Shown in pieces: positions 8,946-18,298 of a stretch of 64,000 nucleotides of DNA. Every line of letters starts with the position of its first letter. Within the stretch, counting starts at the first letter, position 1. Source of the stretch: JBBIQS01 sp037442205 (GTDB lineage: Bacteria; Myxococcota; Myxococcia; Myxococcales; UBA5297); NCBI GenBank assembly GCA_037442205.1, contig JBBIQS010000013.1, forward strand, positions 1-64,000, in the 5' to 3' direction. The position numbers were made by a program, and so were the translations under genes. The notes beneath the pieces were generated by a model, which saw nothing but the letters and a program-made list of their open reading frames with translations, was not told the DNA's origin and made no database searches.

Positions 8946-9101
8946 TTAAATCTCGGAAGGCTTGGCGCCGTCCGAACAATACATAGGGACTGAGACAGCC
9001 CTTGCGATGTCCGCAGCGGTGCCGAGCTTGGGTTTTGAGAACGGGCCAACATAGGCAATTCCCGTAATTGGGCACGCGTTGTCGTTCGCAGCTCCATTCA
9101 C
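8946..9101 (-). CDS. Very small hypothetical ORF
   Basis: 51 residues from a GTG at 9101 (an in-frame TTG at 9164 would extend it to 72). The text ACPITGIAYVGPFSKPKLG..DIARAVSVPMYCSDG looks protein-like but belongs to no family I recognise. There is no convincing ribosome-binding site. It sits between the Cys-rich gene ending at 9149 and the 99-residue gene starting at 8939. It may be a real small gene or a remnant. Confidence 0.25.
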   Translation of the reverse strand: MNGAANDNACPITGIAYVGPFSKPKLGTAADIARAVSVPMYCSDGAKPSEI

Positions 9102-9148
9102 CGGCGGGCCAGCCGAGTGGCAGCCGAGAGAACCAGACCAGAGGCGTG

Positions 9149-9475
9149 CTACGGGCCAGAGCAAACGAAGGTCCTTCCATTAATATCTCGGATGCACTCC
9201 GCTGAATCATTGTAAGGCTTGCAGTCGGGACGCGTCGCGCAGGCCTTCATGCAATACGAAATAGAAATACCCGCCTGCGAGTCTGAATCTGCCGGATGCC
9301 CCGTGTCCTCAATGACACAAACCCATCCTCTTGGACACCCGACCCCGGGGTCACACAAAGCACGGTAGTTCTGCCTCCATTCTGCATGGGCGGAGTCGTC
9401 ACGACATGCTCCGCTATGCACACATATCAGCATTAGTGCCAGAAGCAACCCGCGGGCAATGAGCCATCCTCGCAT
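9149..9475 (-). CDS. Small secreted cysteine-rich protein
   Basis: 108 residues starting at an ATG preceded by a near-perfect AAGGAGG at 9487-9493. The N-terminus MRGWLIARGLLLALMLICVH is a signal peptide. The mature part carries eight or more Cys, including CDPGVGCPRGWVC and YCMKACATRPDC. The CxxxCxxxxDC pattern recurs in the lipoprotein at 16666, in the one at 28815 and in the large Cys-rich protein at 21913. It probably acts outside the inner membrane with disulfide bonds. Function unknown. Confidence 0.65.
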   Translation of the reverse strand: MRGWLIARGLLLALMLICVHSGACRDDSAHAEWRQNYRALCDPGVGCPRGWVCVIEDTGHPADSDSQAGISISYCMKACATRPDCKPYNDSAECIRDINGRTFVCSGP

Positions 9476-9746
9476 TGCCGATAGACCTCCTTGGCGCCAT
9501 ACGCGCTCCCAATGCCGAAAGCTGGCCGGGAACACCGCAACGCTAAGATAGTTCTTGCACAGTGCTCGTGGGACCACCAAGCGGGCAGCAGGACAGGCCT
9601 CAGCGCAACAGCCACGCGCGCCTTTGTGGCCATTCGGTCCGAGCCCATCCGCCCTCATCGGAGATGCGAGCAGGAACGTGAAGGCGCCCCTGCGCGGCGG
9701 AGGAGCGAAAGATGGTGACCTGAAACCCGAGGATTCCGCTACTCGT

Positions 9747-10142
9747 TTATTCAATCATGGAGACACCCTTCGACACGAGATGGCCGCAGTCATCTCTTGC
9801 AGTGGCCCACCACTCGAGGATTTCTTGAGAAGCATTCGTCCGTGCAATGCAGATTTGCCAAGGAGGGGCAGTCAACCGCCGTTCATTTCCGTCAAACTTG
9901 AATACAACCTCACGAAGCGTACAAGGCCCTCTTGTTGAAATCGCTAAAGAGAGACACGCACCGGAACTCGCGAGTTGTTTGCTCAAGATGCTCACCTCCA
10001 ACGAATTCGCGCGATCATCGACAAGATGAAGCGCGGCAGGCTCGACCGCACAACATCCCGAAGGAGCCGAGACGCCGAGCAGGGTTCGTGGCGATGCGCA
10101 TGAGAGCCCCCCAGCAAAAAGAAGCACTAATTCGCCGCGCAT
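9747..10142 (-). CDS. Exported partner protein translationally coupled to the RHS gene (candidate immunity)
   Basis: 131 residues. Its ATG overlaps the RHS stop codon by one base (TGATG), the arrangement expected for translationally coupled toxin/immunity pairs. The N-terminus MRGELVLLFAGGLSC is hydrophobic, suggesting export or a lipoprotein, so it would act in the periplasm. The mature part has several Cys (SGCCAVEP, CLSLAISTRGPCTLR, WQICIARTN) and ends with CGHLVSKGVSMIE. No family was recognised. Position and export fit an inhibitor or partner of the RHS C-terminal metallopeptidase-like domain, but no direct evidence supports this. Confidence 0.6.
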   Translation of the reverse strand: MRGELVLLFAGGLSCASPRTLLGVSAPSGCCAVEPAALHLVDDRANSLEVSILSKQLASSGACLSLAISTRGPCTLREVVFKFDGNERRLTAPPWQICIARTNASQEILEWWATARDDCGHLVSKGVSMIE

Positions 10143-13100
10143 CAAAAGTCCCCCCGCTTCTTCTGGCTGTTTCGTTTGCAGAGTGACCACGACCAAAGGA
10201 AGCTCTGCTGAAGCTGACTCGCCTTGGCTAGACACGCCTCGCGGCTGCAGTAATCCCCCTCCGCCCCTGCATTTAGACCCGCCCACTGCGAGACACAGTC
10301 GTTCAAGTCATCCACATGCCCTCGCTCATGTCGTTCCACTTCCTCAAAGCCTGTCTCCTCGACTCCCAGATGGAAACTCGCCTTGTACCGAGCATCGCCT
10401 GCGGGATACCTGAACTTAGTGCTGCACTCGTTCGACACCGAGAAGCTCAGCACTCCACCGCTCTCTCCGCCGCAATCCACCACAAGACCTGGGTCGAACG
10501 CCGTTTGGCCCGGAGCTCCGAGATTCGGGTCTACTCCGGCAATGTTAAAGCTACACAGGCGAACGACTGCTCTCCCGTCCTCATCGGTGAAGTAGAGGGG
10601 GTTGTTGCTCGCGTAGGAATACACAGATGGCGTCATGCCAATCGAAGCAAGTTGCACCACCGCCCGGGGGCTCAGCATCAGCGGGTCGGGCTCCAAGTAC
10701 CGTCCAGTGCTCGGGTCGTATTCGCGATGCCCGTTCGAAACCAGGTCTGTCTCCCAGTCATAGTATTGTCCAGGAAACCGCAATGGGATCCAAACCGGGT
10801 AAGACCCGGTCTCATAGCGTTGGTACTCGTAGGCCTCGGTGGCGATGCCCGAATATGGATAACCCGTTGGCTGGCAATTGCATCCTGGGCTCCCAGCGGG
10901 GCAGGTCGGGCACGCGGTGCCGGATGCTGGGCAGGTGATTCCGGTGGCCGTGGGGCAGTAGTTCGACATGTCCGAGTGAAAACGGACCTTGGCGGAGCCA
11001 CTGGCTGGAAGATTCATCCACTCGGTCCAGAAGGGATTCTTGTGGCGACCGCCGTAGGTTCCTGAAGTTCCGCCCCCGCCAAACGCTGTCAGTCGAATAT
11101 TGCTGAGGTCTGTAAAGTACGCGTAGTCATAAACAGTACCGTAGGATGGATAGCTCTCCGTGTCCACAAGCCCAAAAAGCATGCGGATGCGAGTTGAAAG
11201 ATTGCTGGATGGCGTGGGTTGCGATAAAGAGGATAGGTCGTAATCTGCGCTGTAGGAGTAGGCGGGATACGGATGGCTTGTCTCGGCAGTGTGAATGGCG
11301 CGGTTCACGTGACCAAAGGGGTCGTATTCTCCTGTGCCGGCGACTCTCCGAGAATAGTCGACCAAAAGCACAGGCTTCTGCAGGTAATCAGTGATGATTG
11401 CGTAGGCCGAGCAGGGCGTGGGATCGCCACGTCTTTGACAGGTTCCGCCTGTGAAGTCGGAGTGACGGGTGTATCCGCTGGTGACGCTGGAGCGGATGAA
11501 TGCCACTGGAATGTTGTCGATGTAAACATAGTCATCGATGGGGGCGTCCCAGATCTGGGTTTCGGAATACGAACCGCGATCCTCGATGAGCCGATGAAAT
11601 GCGTCATAGAAGTACTCCTCCTCTCCGCCGAGAGGATAGGTCTTGCGTCGGCGCTGGCCAAAGGCGTCGTAGTAGTAGACATAGGTGCCGCCCCTATTGG
11701 CCCAAACGCTTCCGACCACAGTGTCGTCGTCGGCATACTGCAGTCTAAGGGAGTAGTTCGGCGCGTCGGTCGAATCCGTTGGCCAGTTGAGCCAGTTTGC
11801 TCGACCGTCCTGGTCGTAGGTGTAGCTGCGCCCCTGCCCGTTACCCTGGCCCCAGGCTCTCTTGGTGAGTTGGTCAGCGAGTGCCCCAGAGCCGAACGTC
11901 AACGAATAAGACTTTGAATCGTTTGTCTCTGAGGTTCGGTTCCCCCGCGCGTCGTATCCGTAGTAGCGATTCTGGAAGGGGCCCCATGCTGGCGAAGATG
12001 ACAGTGCCTGGGTTAGTCGAGGCAGTTGGTCGTAGCTATACACATCCCGTCGGGGAAGTGTGCCAGACCCTGACAGAATGCAGGTTTCCTCGCGCCCGAG
12101 AAGCGTCCCGCTCCAGGTGTAGAACTTCTTCATGATGTCGCCCGTGCGGGCGGACTCGGCGTCGAGCATGCCTGCGCGCGAAACCCAAATCGCACGGGTT
12201 CGCCCGGTGTGGTCGCTGGTGGCTCCTGAGGGCCTTCCGATTCCACAGTCCCAAGCTCCGGCTGGGCTCGGCTGCTGGCTTCCGTCGTCGCCGGTAAGGT
12301 ACTCGACCGCCACGCCCGAAGGCGACGTGTTGAGTGCGAGGAATTCGTATGCGTGCAGCCCGCCATAGGAGTTCCATGAGACATTGGCAATAAGGGGCCG
12401 CTCGATCCATTGAGTCCCGTCCCAGAAAGTCATGTTGATGTGGTCGATCCGGTCGTTCTTTCCCGCGGCGGCGCCATAGTAGTAGCGGATCGTTCTGCCG
12501 TGAGGATGTGTGATGGAAAGAAGATTCCCATTTGTCGAGTAGGAATAGGAGGTGTGAGGAAAAACTTCGCTTCCCGTTTCGATGCAACTATTCCATCCGG
12601 TGCGAGCCCTGATTTCCTTCGTTATTCGCCCGCTGGAATCATATCGATACCAAGTTCGACCAAAGGAGTCATTTCTTTGTCGGAGGCGCCCCTTGGTGTT
12701 GGTGGTCGGAGCGCATCCCGAAATCGCGTCCCCGTCGTCGTCATAATAGAACGAGTAAAAGAGGTACGGGGTTGTGGTGGATCGTTGACGAAGCTCGGTT
12801 GGTCGACCGAGCTGATCGTAAGTCATTTCGTGCCAATACGGGATCGGGGCGGCGCGCTCAACGGGCGTGTCCTTCTTTACCACATTGCCAGAGGCATCGT
12901 AGTCAAATCGGATTGACCGGTCGCCAGAGGTGCCGGGAATCGTAGCAGAGAGGATGTTTCCAAAACTATCATATTGGTAGGTTGCCGCAGCATTCTGGCA
13001 CTGCTGGGGAAGGTTCGGGTTGGGGGTCTGGGCGGGCTGAACATGACAAGCCTCGGACGTCTGACAGCCAGCGAGGACTCTAGATGCTTCGCCGGTAGGA

Positions 13101-15754
13101 GCATAATCAATGCAGGTCTTGACGGGGGTTGCGTCTGTCTCGGAAACATAGGACGAAACGGCTTCGAGCCTCTCCAGTCGGTCGTAATCTAGCCACTTGC
13201 ATCGCTTCGAACGTGCATCTCCAGCGCCGCCGCACCATGCTGGCGCGTTGCTGAATGGCTCGCCAAGAGCAGCGAGGCGGTCGAGGACATTGAAGCCCGA
13301 CCGGCGCACGAATGCCCCGCTGGCGTCGCCCTGCTTCTCGAATGTAAGGCGTCCGATTCCATCGTTTTCGAACGACCGCGTGGTTTCAACCGTACATGCA
13401 GCTGTCATGCAGCTCCCACTTGAAAGGCAAGGCCCACAAGTGGTCACCATCTTCACGTTCCCCGAGGCGTCATACTGAAACTTCTTCTTTTCGGACCATG
13501 TCCGGCCGTCAGAGAACTCGGACTTCGCCTGCCACTGAATGTGGCGAGACCAAGGGCCCTGGCACCCCAAAGTGCTGGTGCCGGTGGTGCGATAGCAGAA
13601 GACATCGAAATTCCCTTCCGGGTATCCGATGGAAACAAGTTGGTCATTTTCATACCTATACGTCGTCGTGGCGCCAGAAACCGTTCGCCTCGTGATTCTG
13701 CCGTTGGTGTATTCGTACGCCGTGTCAACCAGGTTGGGATCGCGAATGACGGTTGGGTTTCCGAATGCGTCATACTCACGGTACTCCGTCACCAGCGGAG
13801 TACTCGTGCAGCCGTTGGGAAACTCAAGGCGTCTCCAAATGTGCCCAGCTCGATTGCCTGGCTCGGTGATTGGCCAATAGGTATACTGCGTAAGCGGGTA
13901 TGCTCCGGTACTTCCCGGCTCGTGATCTTCACAGGAGTTTGGCATGCCCGCGGCCACCCAACATGGACCTTGAACCTCCACAACGCGACCGGCGTCATCA
14001 CTGCCCGGAACGCAGTTGCCTCCGGTTGAGCGCGAATACAGGAAGAACATGCCAGTGCTCCGGAGAGTTGAGGCCGAGGAGTCCATTGGCATTCCCGATG
14101 CTGTAGCTGCGCGCGTATTTCCTGTACGGATCACCTTGGCGGGCTTCATCGGCGCGGCAAAGCCCCGGATGGTATACGCAAGCCAGGGCCAGCCGCTTGG
14201 AGTCTCGCTTTCTAATGTCTGCGAGGTCCCTGCTCCGCGCCCGTCGGAATACCCATCGTAAACATAGCTGTAGTGGTACTGGGTGGACGAGAGCGCGTTG
14301 TTGCCACTGGCATCTGTAGCGCCGCGTTTAATCTCGGTGTTCTCAATCCATTGCTGCGGTACGCCGACCAGAGGCGCGGAGTATGTAAAGGTCTGCCAAG
14401 CCCCTGCTCGGTTGCGAATGGCGCCTTCATGGGCGGCAACGCCGTTTGCTGCCGGCGCCCACACGTAGTAGTCGGCCCCTTCGCCGCAATTAGTGCCGCC
14501 GTTTCGTGTTGCAGCCGCCAGGTATGGTTCGTGAATGTCGGGGTAGGTAGCTTTGTAGGAGTAAGTTGTTGTGCAACTGCTGCCACTGTTGGTGCCTGAC
14601 CCGTCCATCTGAGCCAGGGCAGTGGTGGTTCTGTCGTAGCAGGTGCCTCCGGAGTATGGGCATGTCGAGCCGGACGGCGCGTAGCTTATAGTGTTCCCGC
14701 CATTGGGGTACTCGGTCGTGAAATACTCCACTGCAACGCCAGGTTGAGTATACGCTGAGAGGACGCCGTGTTCGCCGTCGAGAAACGAGATGTAGCCGGC
14801 GTCCTCGTTGTAGAGCTCGGAGCGTTCTGGGGCTACTGGATTGCTGCCCCATAGAGCCGATCGAATGACGCCGGCGGTCTCCGCTCCATTATGTCTGTAT
14901 GAGTAGGTGATTGCGCGGGTTTCCCCGGCGCCCCCATTTCTGTCGCCGATTGCGATGTAGTCAAGGATACACTCGCTTGTGCTCTGAGTGTTGGGAAGGC
15001 TCAGATAGTGCAGGCGGAGCTGGTTTCCCTCGATGCCGGTGATTGTAGAGATGTAGGGGGCCCCGGTCGGTCCCACGGAGGGGCATGAAAGCCCCTGTGG
15101 GTTAGAGTAAGCAATTGTTGTAGCAGGACTGTTTAGAGTGGGTGACCAGGTCTGAGTGAGAAAGTATCGGGTTGGGTTTGCTGTGTTTGGCCAGGGAGCG
15201 GTGTAGTCGAAGCGTTCGCCGTTTGGTAGTTGAAGCTGGAAATGATCTCCGTACCACCATAGGACCTCCTTGATGGCGGCGCTGCCGAATCCTGCGGTGG
15301 CTTGGCAGGGCACCGTTCCGGAACAGGCGTAATACTGAAGCATTTGTCCATCGGTTGTCCGAACGCCCCAGCTCGAACCGTTTACTGTGACGAATGAGTA
15401 ATAGTTGTGCCACCAGTGCAGTGAGTTGACGTTTGTGGGGCTTGATCCGAATGGCTTGGGGAGGCCCATGACGGCGCCGTCGTACGTCCAAAGTCCATCG
15501 ACCGAACCGTATGTCCTAATGAACTTGAGTGGCGCGTCCCCTCTGAGTTCGAGATCCGTAGTGCGATGATAGACGTTTCCGTCGGCGGCGTTTACAGGGT
15601 CCCCGATGTGTAGACGGCCCCGAGTGCACTGGCATTTATCGCCCTGGCATTTGGGGGCGGTAGCCTCCGGGCAATATATTGAGCCGGCGGTGGCCGAGCC
15701 TGCAATGAGGAGGAGCAATGCTGCGAGTATGGTATTGCCTTGGTGCTTTGTCAT
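10142..15754 (-). CDS. Secreted RHS-repeat protein with C-terminal HExxH (putative metallopeptidase) domain
   Basis: 1870 residues with no frameshift. A Sec signal peptide (about 1-23) leads into a DUF6531-like segment (GDPVNAADGNVYHRTTDLEL), then many RHS/YD repeats (for example YDAFGQRRRKTYP). The core closes with RFPGQYYDWETD, REYDPSTGRYLEPDP and YSYASNNPLYFTDEDG at about residue 1727, matching the RHS shell end where autoproteolysis normally releases the C-terminal cargo. The last 143 residues form a separate Cys-rich domain (seven Cys) with HERGH at 1809-1813, a canonical HExxH zinc-peptidase motif. This is a typical polymorphic-toxin layout. It overlaps the upstream propeller gene by ATGA and the downstream gene by TGATG. 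The export route past the inner membrane would be Sec; no VgrG or PAAR is visible. Confidence 0.9.
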   Translation of the reverse strand: MTKHQGNTILAALLLLIAGSATAGSIYCPEATAPKCQGDKCQCTRGRLHIGDPVNAADGNVYHRTTDLELRGDAPLKFIRTYGSVDGLWTYDGAVMGLPKPFGSSPTNVNSLHWWHNYYSFVTVNGSSWGVRTTDGQMLQYYACSGTVPCQATAGFGSAAIKEVLWWYGDHFQLQLPNGERFDYTAPWPNTANPTRYFLTQTWSPTLNSPATTIAYSNPQGLSCPSVGPTGAPYISTITGIEGNQLRLHYLSLPNTQSTSECILDYIAIGDRNGGAGETRAITYSYRHNGAETAGVIRSALWGSNPVAPERSELYNEDAGYISFLDGEHGVLSAYTQPGVAVEYFTTEYPNGGNTISYAPSGSTCPYSGGTCYDRTTTALAQMDGSGTNSGSSCTTTYSYKATYPDIHEPYLAAATRNGGTNCGEGADYYVWAPAANGVAAHEGAIRNRAGAWQTFTYSAPLVGVPQQWIENTEIKRGATDASGNNALSSTQYHYSYVYDGYSDGRGAGTSQTLESETPSGWPWLAYTIRGFAAPMKPAKVIRTGNTRAATASGMPMDSSASTLRSTGMFFLYSRSTGGNCVPGSDDAGRVVEVQGPCWVAAGMPNSCEDHEPGSTGAYPLTQYTYWPITEPGNRAGHIWRRLEFPNGCTSTPLVTEYREYDAFGNPTVIRDPNLVDTAYEYTNGRITRRTVSGATTTYRYENDQLVSIGYPEGNFDVFCYRTTGTSTLGCQGPWSRHIQWQAKSEFSDGRTWSEKKKFQYDASGNVKMVTTCGPCLSSGSCMTAACTVETTRSFENDGIGRLTFEKQGDASGAFVRRSGFNVLDRLAALGEPFSNAPAWCGGAGDARSKRCKWLDYDRLERLEAVSSYVSETDATPVKTCIDYAPTGEASRVLAGCQTSEACHVQPAQTPNPNLPQQCQNAAATYQYDSFGNILSATIPGTSGDRSIRFDYDASGNVVKKDTPVERAAPIPYWHEMTYDQLGRPTELRQRSTTTPYLFYSFYYDDDGDAISGCAPTTNTKGRLRQRNDSFGRTWYRYDSSGRITKEIRARTGWNSCIETGSEVFPHTSYSYSTNGNLLSITHPHGRTIRYYYGAAAGKNDRIDHINMTFWDGTQWIERPLIANVSWNSYGGLHAYEFLALNTSPSGVAVEYLTGDDGSQQPSPAGAWDCGIGRPSGATSDHTGRTRAIWVSRAGMLDAESARTGDIMKKFYTWSGTLLGREETCILSGSGTLPRRDVYSYDQLPRLTQALSSSPAWGPFQNRYYGYDARGNRTSETNDSKSYSLTFGSGALADQLTKRAWGQGNGQGRSYTYDQDGRANWLNWPTDSTDAPNYSLRLQYADDDTVVGSVWANRGGTYVYYYDAFGQRRRKTYPLGGEEEYFYDAFHRLIEDRGSYSETQIWDAPIDDYVYIDNIPVAFIRSSVTSGYTRHSDFTGGTCQRRGDPTPCSAYAIITDYLQKPVLLVDYSRRVAGTGEYDPFGHVNRAIHTAETSHPYPAYSYSADYDLSSLSQPTPSSNLSTRIRMLFGLVDTESYPSYGTVYDYAYFTDLSNIRLTAFGGGGTSGTYGGRHKNPFWTEWMNLPASGSAKVRFHSDMSNYCPTATGITCPASGTACPTCPAGSPGCNCQPTGYPYSGIATEAYEYQRYETGSYPVWIPLRFPGQYYDWETDLVSNGHREYDPSTGRYLEPDPLMLSPRAVVQLASIGMTPSVYSYASNNPLYFTDEDGRAVVRLCSFNIAGVDPNLGAPGQTAFDPGLVVDCGGESGGVLSFSVSNECSTKFRYPAGDARYKASFHLGVEETGFEEVERHERGHVDDLNDCVSQWAGLNAGAEGDYCSREACLAKASQLQQSFLWSWSLCKRNSQKKRGDF

Positions 15755-16635
15755 CGAGGCCCCTCGGGTGGCGGATTGAGTGCTACAAAGCGCGTCAGTG
15801 TTTGGCTCTTGCTGAGCCAGACGTATCCTTGGCTCTGGATGAAGATCTCCGCTCGGGTGCGGCCGAACTGAGCTCTGGCCTCAGGTGCGAATCTGTCTAT
15901 TTCTAGACGGTCGAGAATCTTCCCATCAAGAGAGACTTCTTTGATGGCGGTGGTCCGTGCGCGCTCTACTGCGATGAGAAGAGAGCGTCCGTCGGGCGCA
16001 CCGGCTAATTCGTCCATCCGGTGCAGTTCGCCAGAATGGATTCTTGGGAGACCCGAGGCTCTGGGATCGAAGCTCTCGAGTCGGCGGTTCAAAGGCGCAA
16101 GCTTGTGGATGAAAAAGAGCCTCCCGGACATCCAGATGGGAGAGTAGTGGCAGCCTACTTCGTTCGTGAGGCGCTGCAGGTCCATTCCGTCTGGATGTAT
16201 TCGCCATAGCTGGGCGCTACTGCATGAGGCTTGCGACAGGTCGCCAAACTCGCCAGCTGGGGTGTCAAGGCCGGCATGATGCGCGAAATAGATCCAGCCG
16301 TCCGGGCCGAAAGTTACATCGCCATGTCTCCCGTGCTTCATGCCAATTGAGCGTGGTTTCGCTTCGGATGTCCGGTTCCAGAGGAACAGGAGGACCGCGC
16401 CGGCTTGAGGATCCCATGCTGTAAAGGCAATTTGGCTGCCGTCATTCGAAACGGCGAAGGAAGTCGGAGCGCTTGGCGTCGGAAGCGCTATTCTAATGAG
16501 TGACCGATCGAGTGGGTTTATGAGGACCCAGCTGTTTCTCTCGCCGAAAGCGAGAAAACGCTGGCTCTGCCAGGCATCGGCGGAGCTGGGTGCACTCAAG
16601 AGGTACAATAGAAATGCTGTTGCAGGGAGAGACAT
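15751..16635 (-). CDS. Exported TolB-like beta-propeller protein
   Basis: 294 residues from an ATG at 16635 with AGGAGGG seven bases upstream; a longer reading frame from 16656 lacks such a site. An N-terminal signal peptide (LPATAFLLYLLSAPSSADA) precedes WD/TolB-type repeats such as FAVSNDGSQIAFTAWD, DVTFGPDGWIYFAH, LWRIHPDGMDLQRLT and LAGAPDGRSLLIAV. TolB-like propellers bind proteins in the periplasm. The last four bases (ATGA) overlap the start of the RHS gene, so the two are translationally coupled; a chaperone, scaffold or secretion-partner role for the RHS protein is inferred. Confidence 0.75.
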   Translation of the reverse strand: MSLPATAFLLYLLSAPSSADAWQSQRFLAFGERNSWVLINPLDRSLIRIALPTPSAPTSFAVSNDGSQIAFTAWDPQAGAVLLFLWNRTSEAKPRSIGMKHGRHGDVTFGPDGWIYFAHHAGLDTPAGEFGDLSQASCSSAQLWRIHPDGMDLQRLTNEVGCHYSPIWMSGRLFFIHKLAPLNRRLESFDPRASGLPRIHSGELHRMDELAGAPDGRSLLIAVERARTTAIKEVSLDGKILDRLEIDRFAPEARAQFGRTRAEIFIQSQGYVWLSKSQTLTRFVALNPPPEGPR

Positions 16636-16665
16636 GCCGCGCCCTCCTGTCCGCAAGCTGGACGT

Positions 16666-17115
16666 CTAGGGGGACCCCTGTTGTGGTTGATGCTCCCGCA
16701 ACTTTGGGTCTGCGGGACTCCCGCCTTGTCTCGTAGGAGCGATAGACGGCTTCCAGTCCTGCGGGGGCAGGCAGTGATCTGTCCCGGGACCGCCAACGGT
16801 TTCGCAGCGCCAGTTCGTGGGGCAGTCGTCGTCTCTGGAACACGCGCGGGTGCATACAAACCCGGAATTGTAAATGGGAAGGTAATGAACGCATGTCCCG
16901 CTAAGGCAGATGGAGGCTCCGTTCTGAGAGCAATCCTCGCCTATTTTCCGAGCAGGCGCATTGGCAGCTAGAAATCTGTGATCGGTAACGACCTGCTCGC
17001 TCTTGGCTGGCGCTTGGTCGCAGGCAACCATCCCAAGGCATAGCCAAGCGGTAACGCCGAAGAGTGCCTGTCTCAGGAACCGGTGGCTACAAACGACCCG
17101 TTGTTGCGCTGCCAT
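16666..17115 (-). CDS. Cysteine-rich lipoprotein, first gene of the RHS island
   Basis: 149 residues from the ATG at 17115, preceded by GAGGAGGGG; an alternative in-frame ATG 15 bases upstream lies on that site and is unlikely. A signal sequence ends in GMVAC, a plausible lipobox. The mature part has ten or so Cys in GEDCSQNGASIC, GFVCTRACSRDDDCP and WRCETVGG. The CTRACSRDDDC pattern matches the small protein at 9149. It ends 30 bases before the propeller gene, forming one operon. Function unknown; likely an outer-membrane or periplasmic accessory. Confidence 0.65.
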   Translation of the reverse strand: MAAQQRVVCSHRFLRQALFGVTAWLCLGMVACDQAPAKSEQVVTDHRFLAANAPARKIGEDCSQNGASICLSGTCVHYLPIYNSGFVCTRACSRDDDCPTNWRCETVGGPGTDHCLPPQDWKPSIAPTRQGGSPADPKLREHQPQQGSP

Positions 17116-17317
17116 GCTTCCCCTCCTCATGGTTGCGGCAATGGCTGGTCTTGTGCCTCTCCCTCACTTCTCGGTTTCGGAAGGAAGACATCGCACTGCC
17201 GAGAGTTGGTGTGCCAAGAAGACCCAGTTCTCTACAGTTGGCAAGTTGGACCTTAGCGTGCCGGGGTGTCGGCACCGCGGTGGCGCAACGTGTTGGAGAA
17301 ACGGAGCGCGCCGCCAA

Positions 17318-17671
17318 CTAGCTCTTGAGAGCACGGATCTCGTCGACGTTGGTGGTCTGGCGGGTGCGGTAGACGGCGATCACGATCGCCAGCCCGATGG
17401 CCGCCTCGGCCGCCGCCACCGCCATCACGAAGATGGCCGTGACGTGCCCCGCCAGATCGGCGTTCTGCCGCGCGAAGGTCAGGAAGGTCAGGTTGGCGGC
17501 GTTGAGCATCAGCTCCACGCTCATGAACACGGTCAGCGCGTTGCGCCGGGTGATCACTCCCACCATCCCGATGGTGAAGAGCAGCGCCGCCAGGGTCAGG
17601 TAGTGCTCCGCCATCACTCCGGGAGCGGCCGCCGCCAGGACGGCATGGTGCGCGATTGCCAGAAGGTTCAT
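17318..17671 (-). CDS. nuoK: NADH-quinone oxidoreductase subunit K
   Basis: 117 residues with three membrane helices, slightly longer than the usual 100 because of an N-terminal extension (MNLLAIAHHAVLAAAAPG). The family core is clear: YLTLAALLFTIGMVGVITRRNALTVFMSVELMLNA with the conserved membrane Glu, and a second Glu in VAAAEAAIGLAIV. It forms part of the proton path of complex I. It starts 15 bases after nuoJ. The next nuo gene, nuoL, is 9.1 kb away. Confidence 0.95.
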   Translation of the reverse strand: MNLLAIAHHAVLAAAAPGVMAEHYLTLAALLFTIGMVGVITRRNALTVFMSVELMLNAANLTFLTFARQNADLAGHVTAIFVMAVAAAEAAIGLAIVIAVYRTRQTTNVDEIRALKS

Positions 17672-17686
17672 TGAAGTCTCCCGCGC

Positions 17687-18235
<549 letters not shown>

Positions 18236-18298
18236 GTCGGTGCTCCTTCGACTCTTCGCCGCACCGCTCTCTAAAGAGCGCTCCGGCGACGGATTCTC

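Larger units (their letters stand above)
8225..17317 (-). other. RHS/secreted-protein island inserted between nuoK and nuoL
   Basis: A 9.1-kb block with visibly lower G+C and different codon usage than the nuo genes on both sides. All its credible genes lie on the same strand as nuo. It holds (in transcription order) a Cys-rich lipoprotein, a beta-propeller protein, a giant RHS protein, a small exported protein, another Cys-rich exported protein and two or three small ORFs. No integrase, transposase, tRNA gene or obvious direct repeat was seen at the edges, so the mechanism of insertion is not visible. The stretch 8225-8639 has no convincing intact gene, only a possible remnant. Confidence 0.75.
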
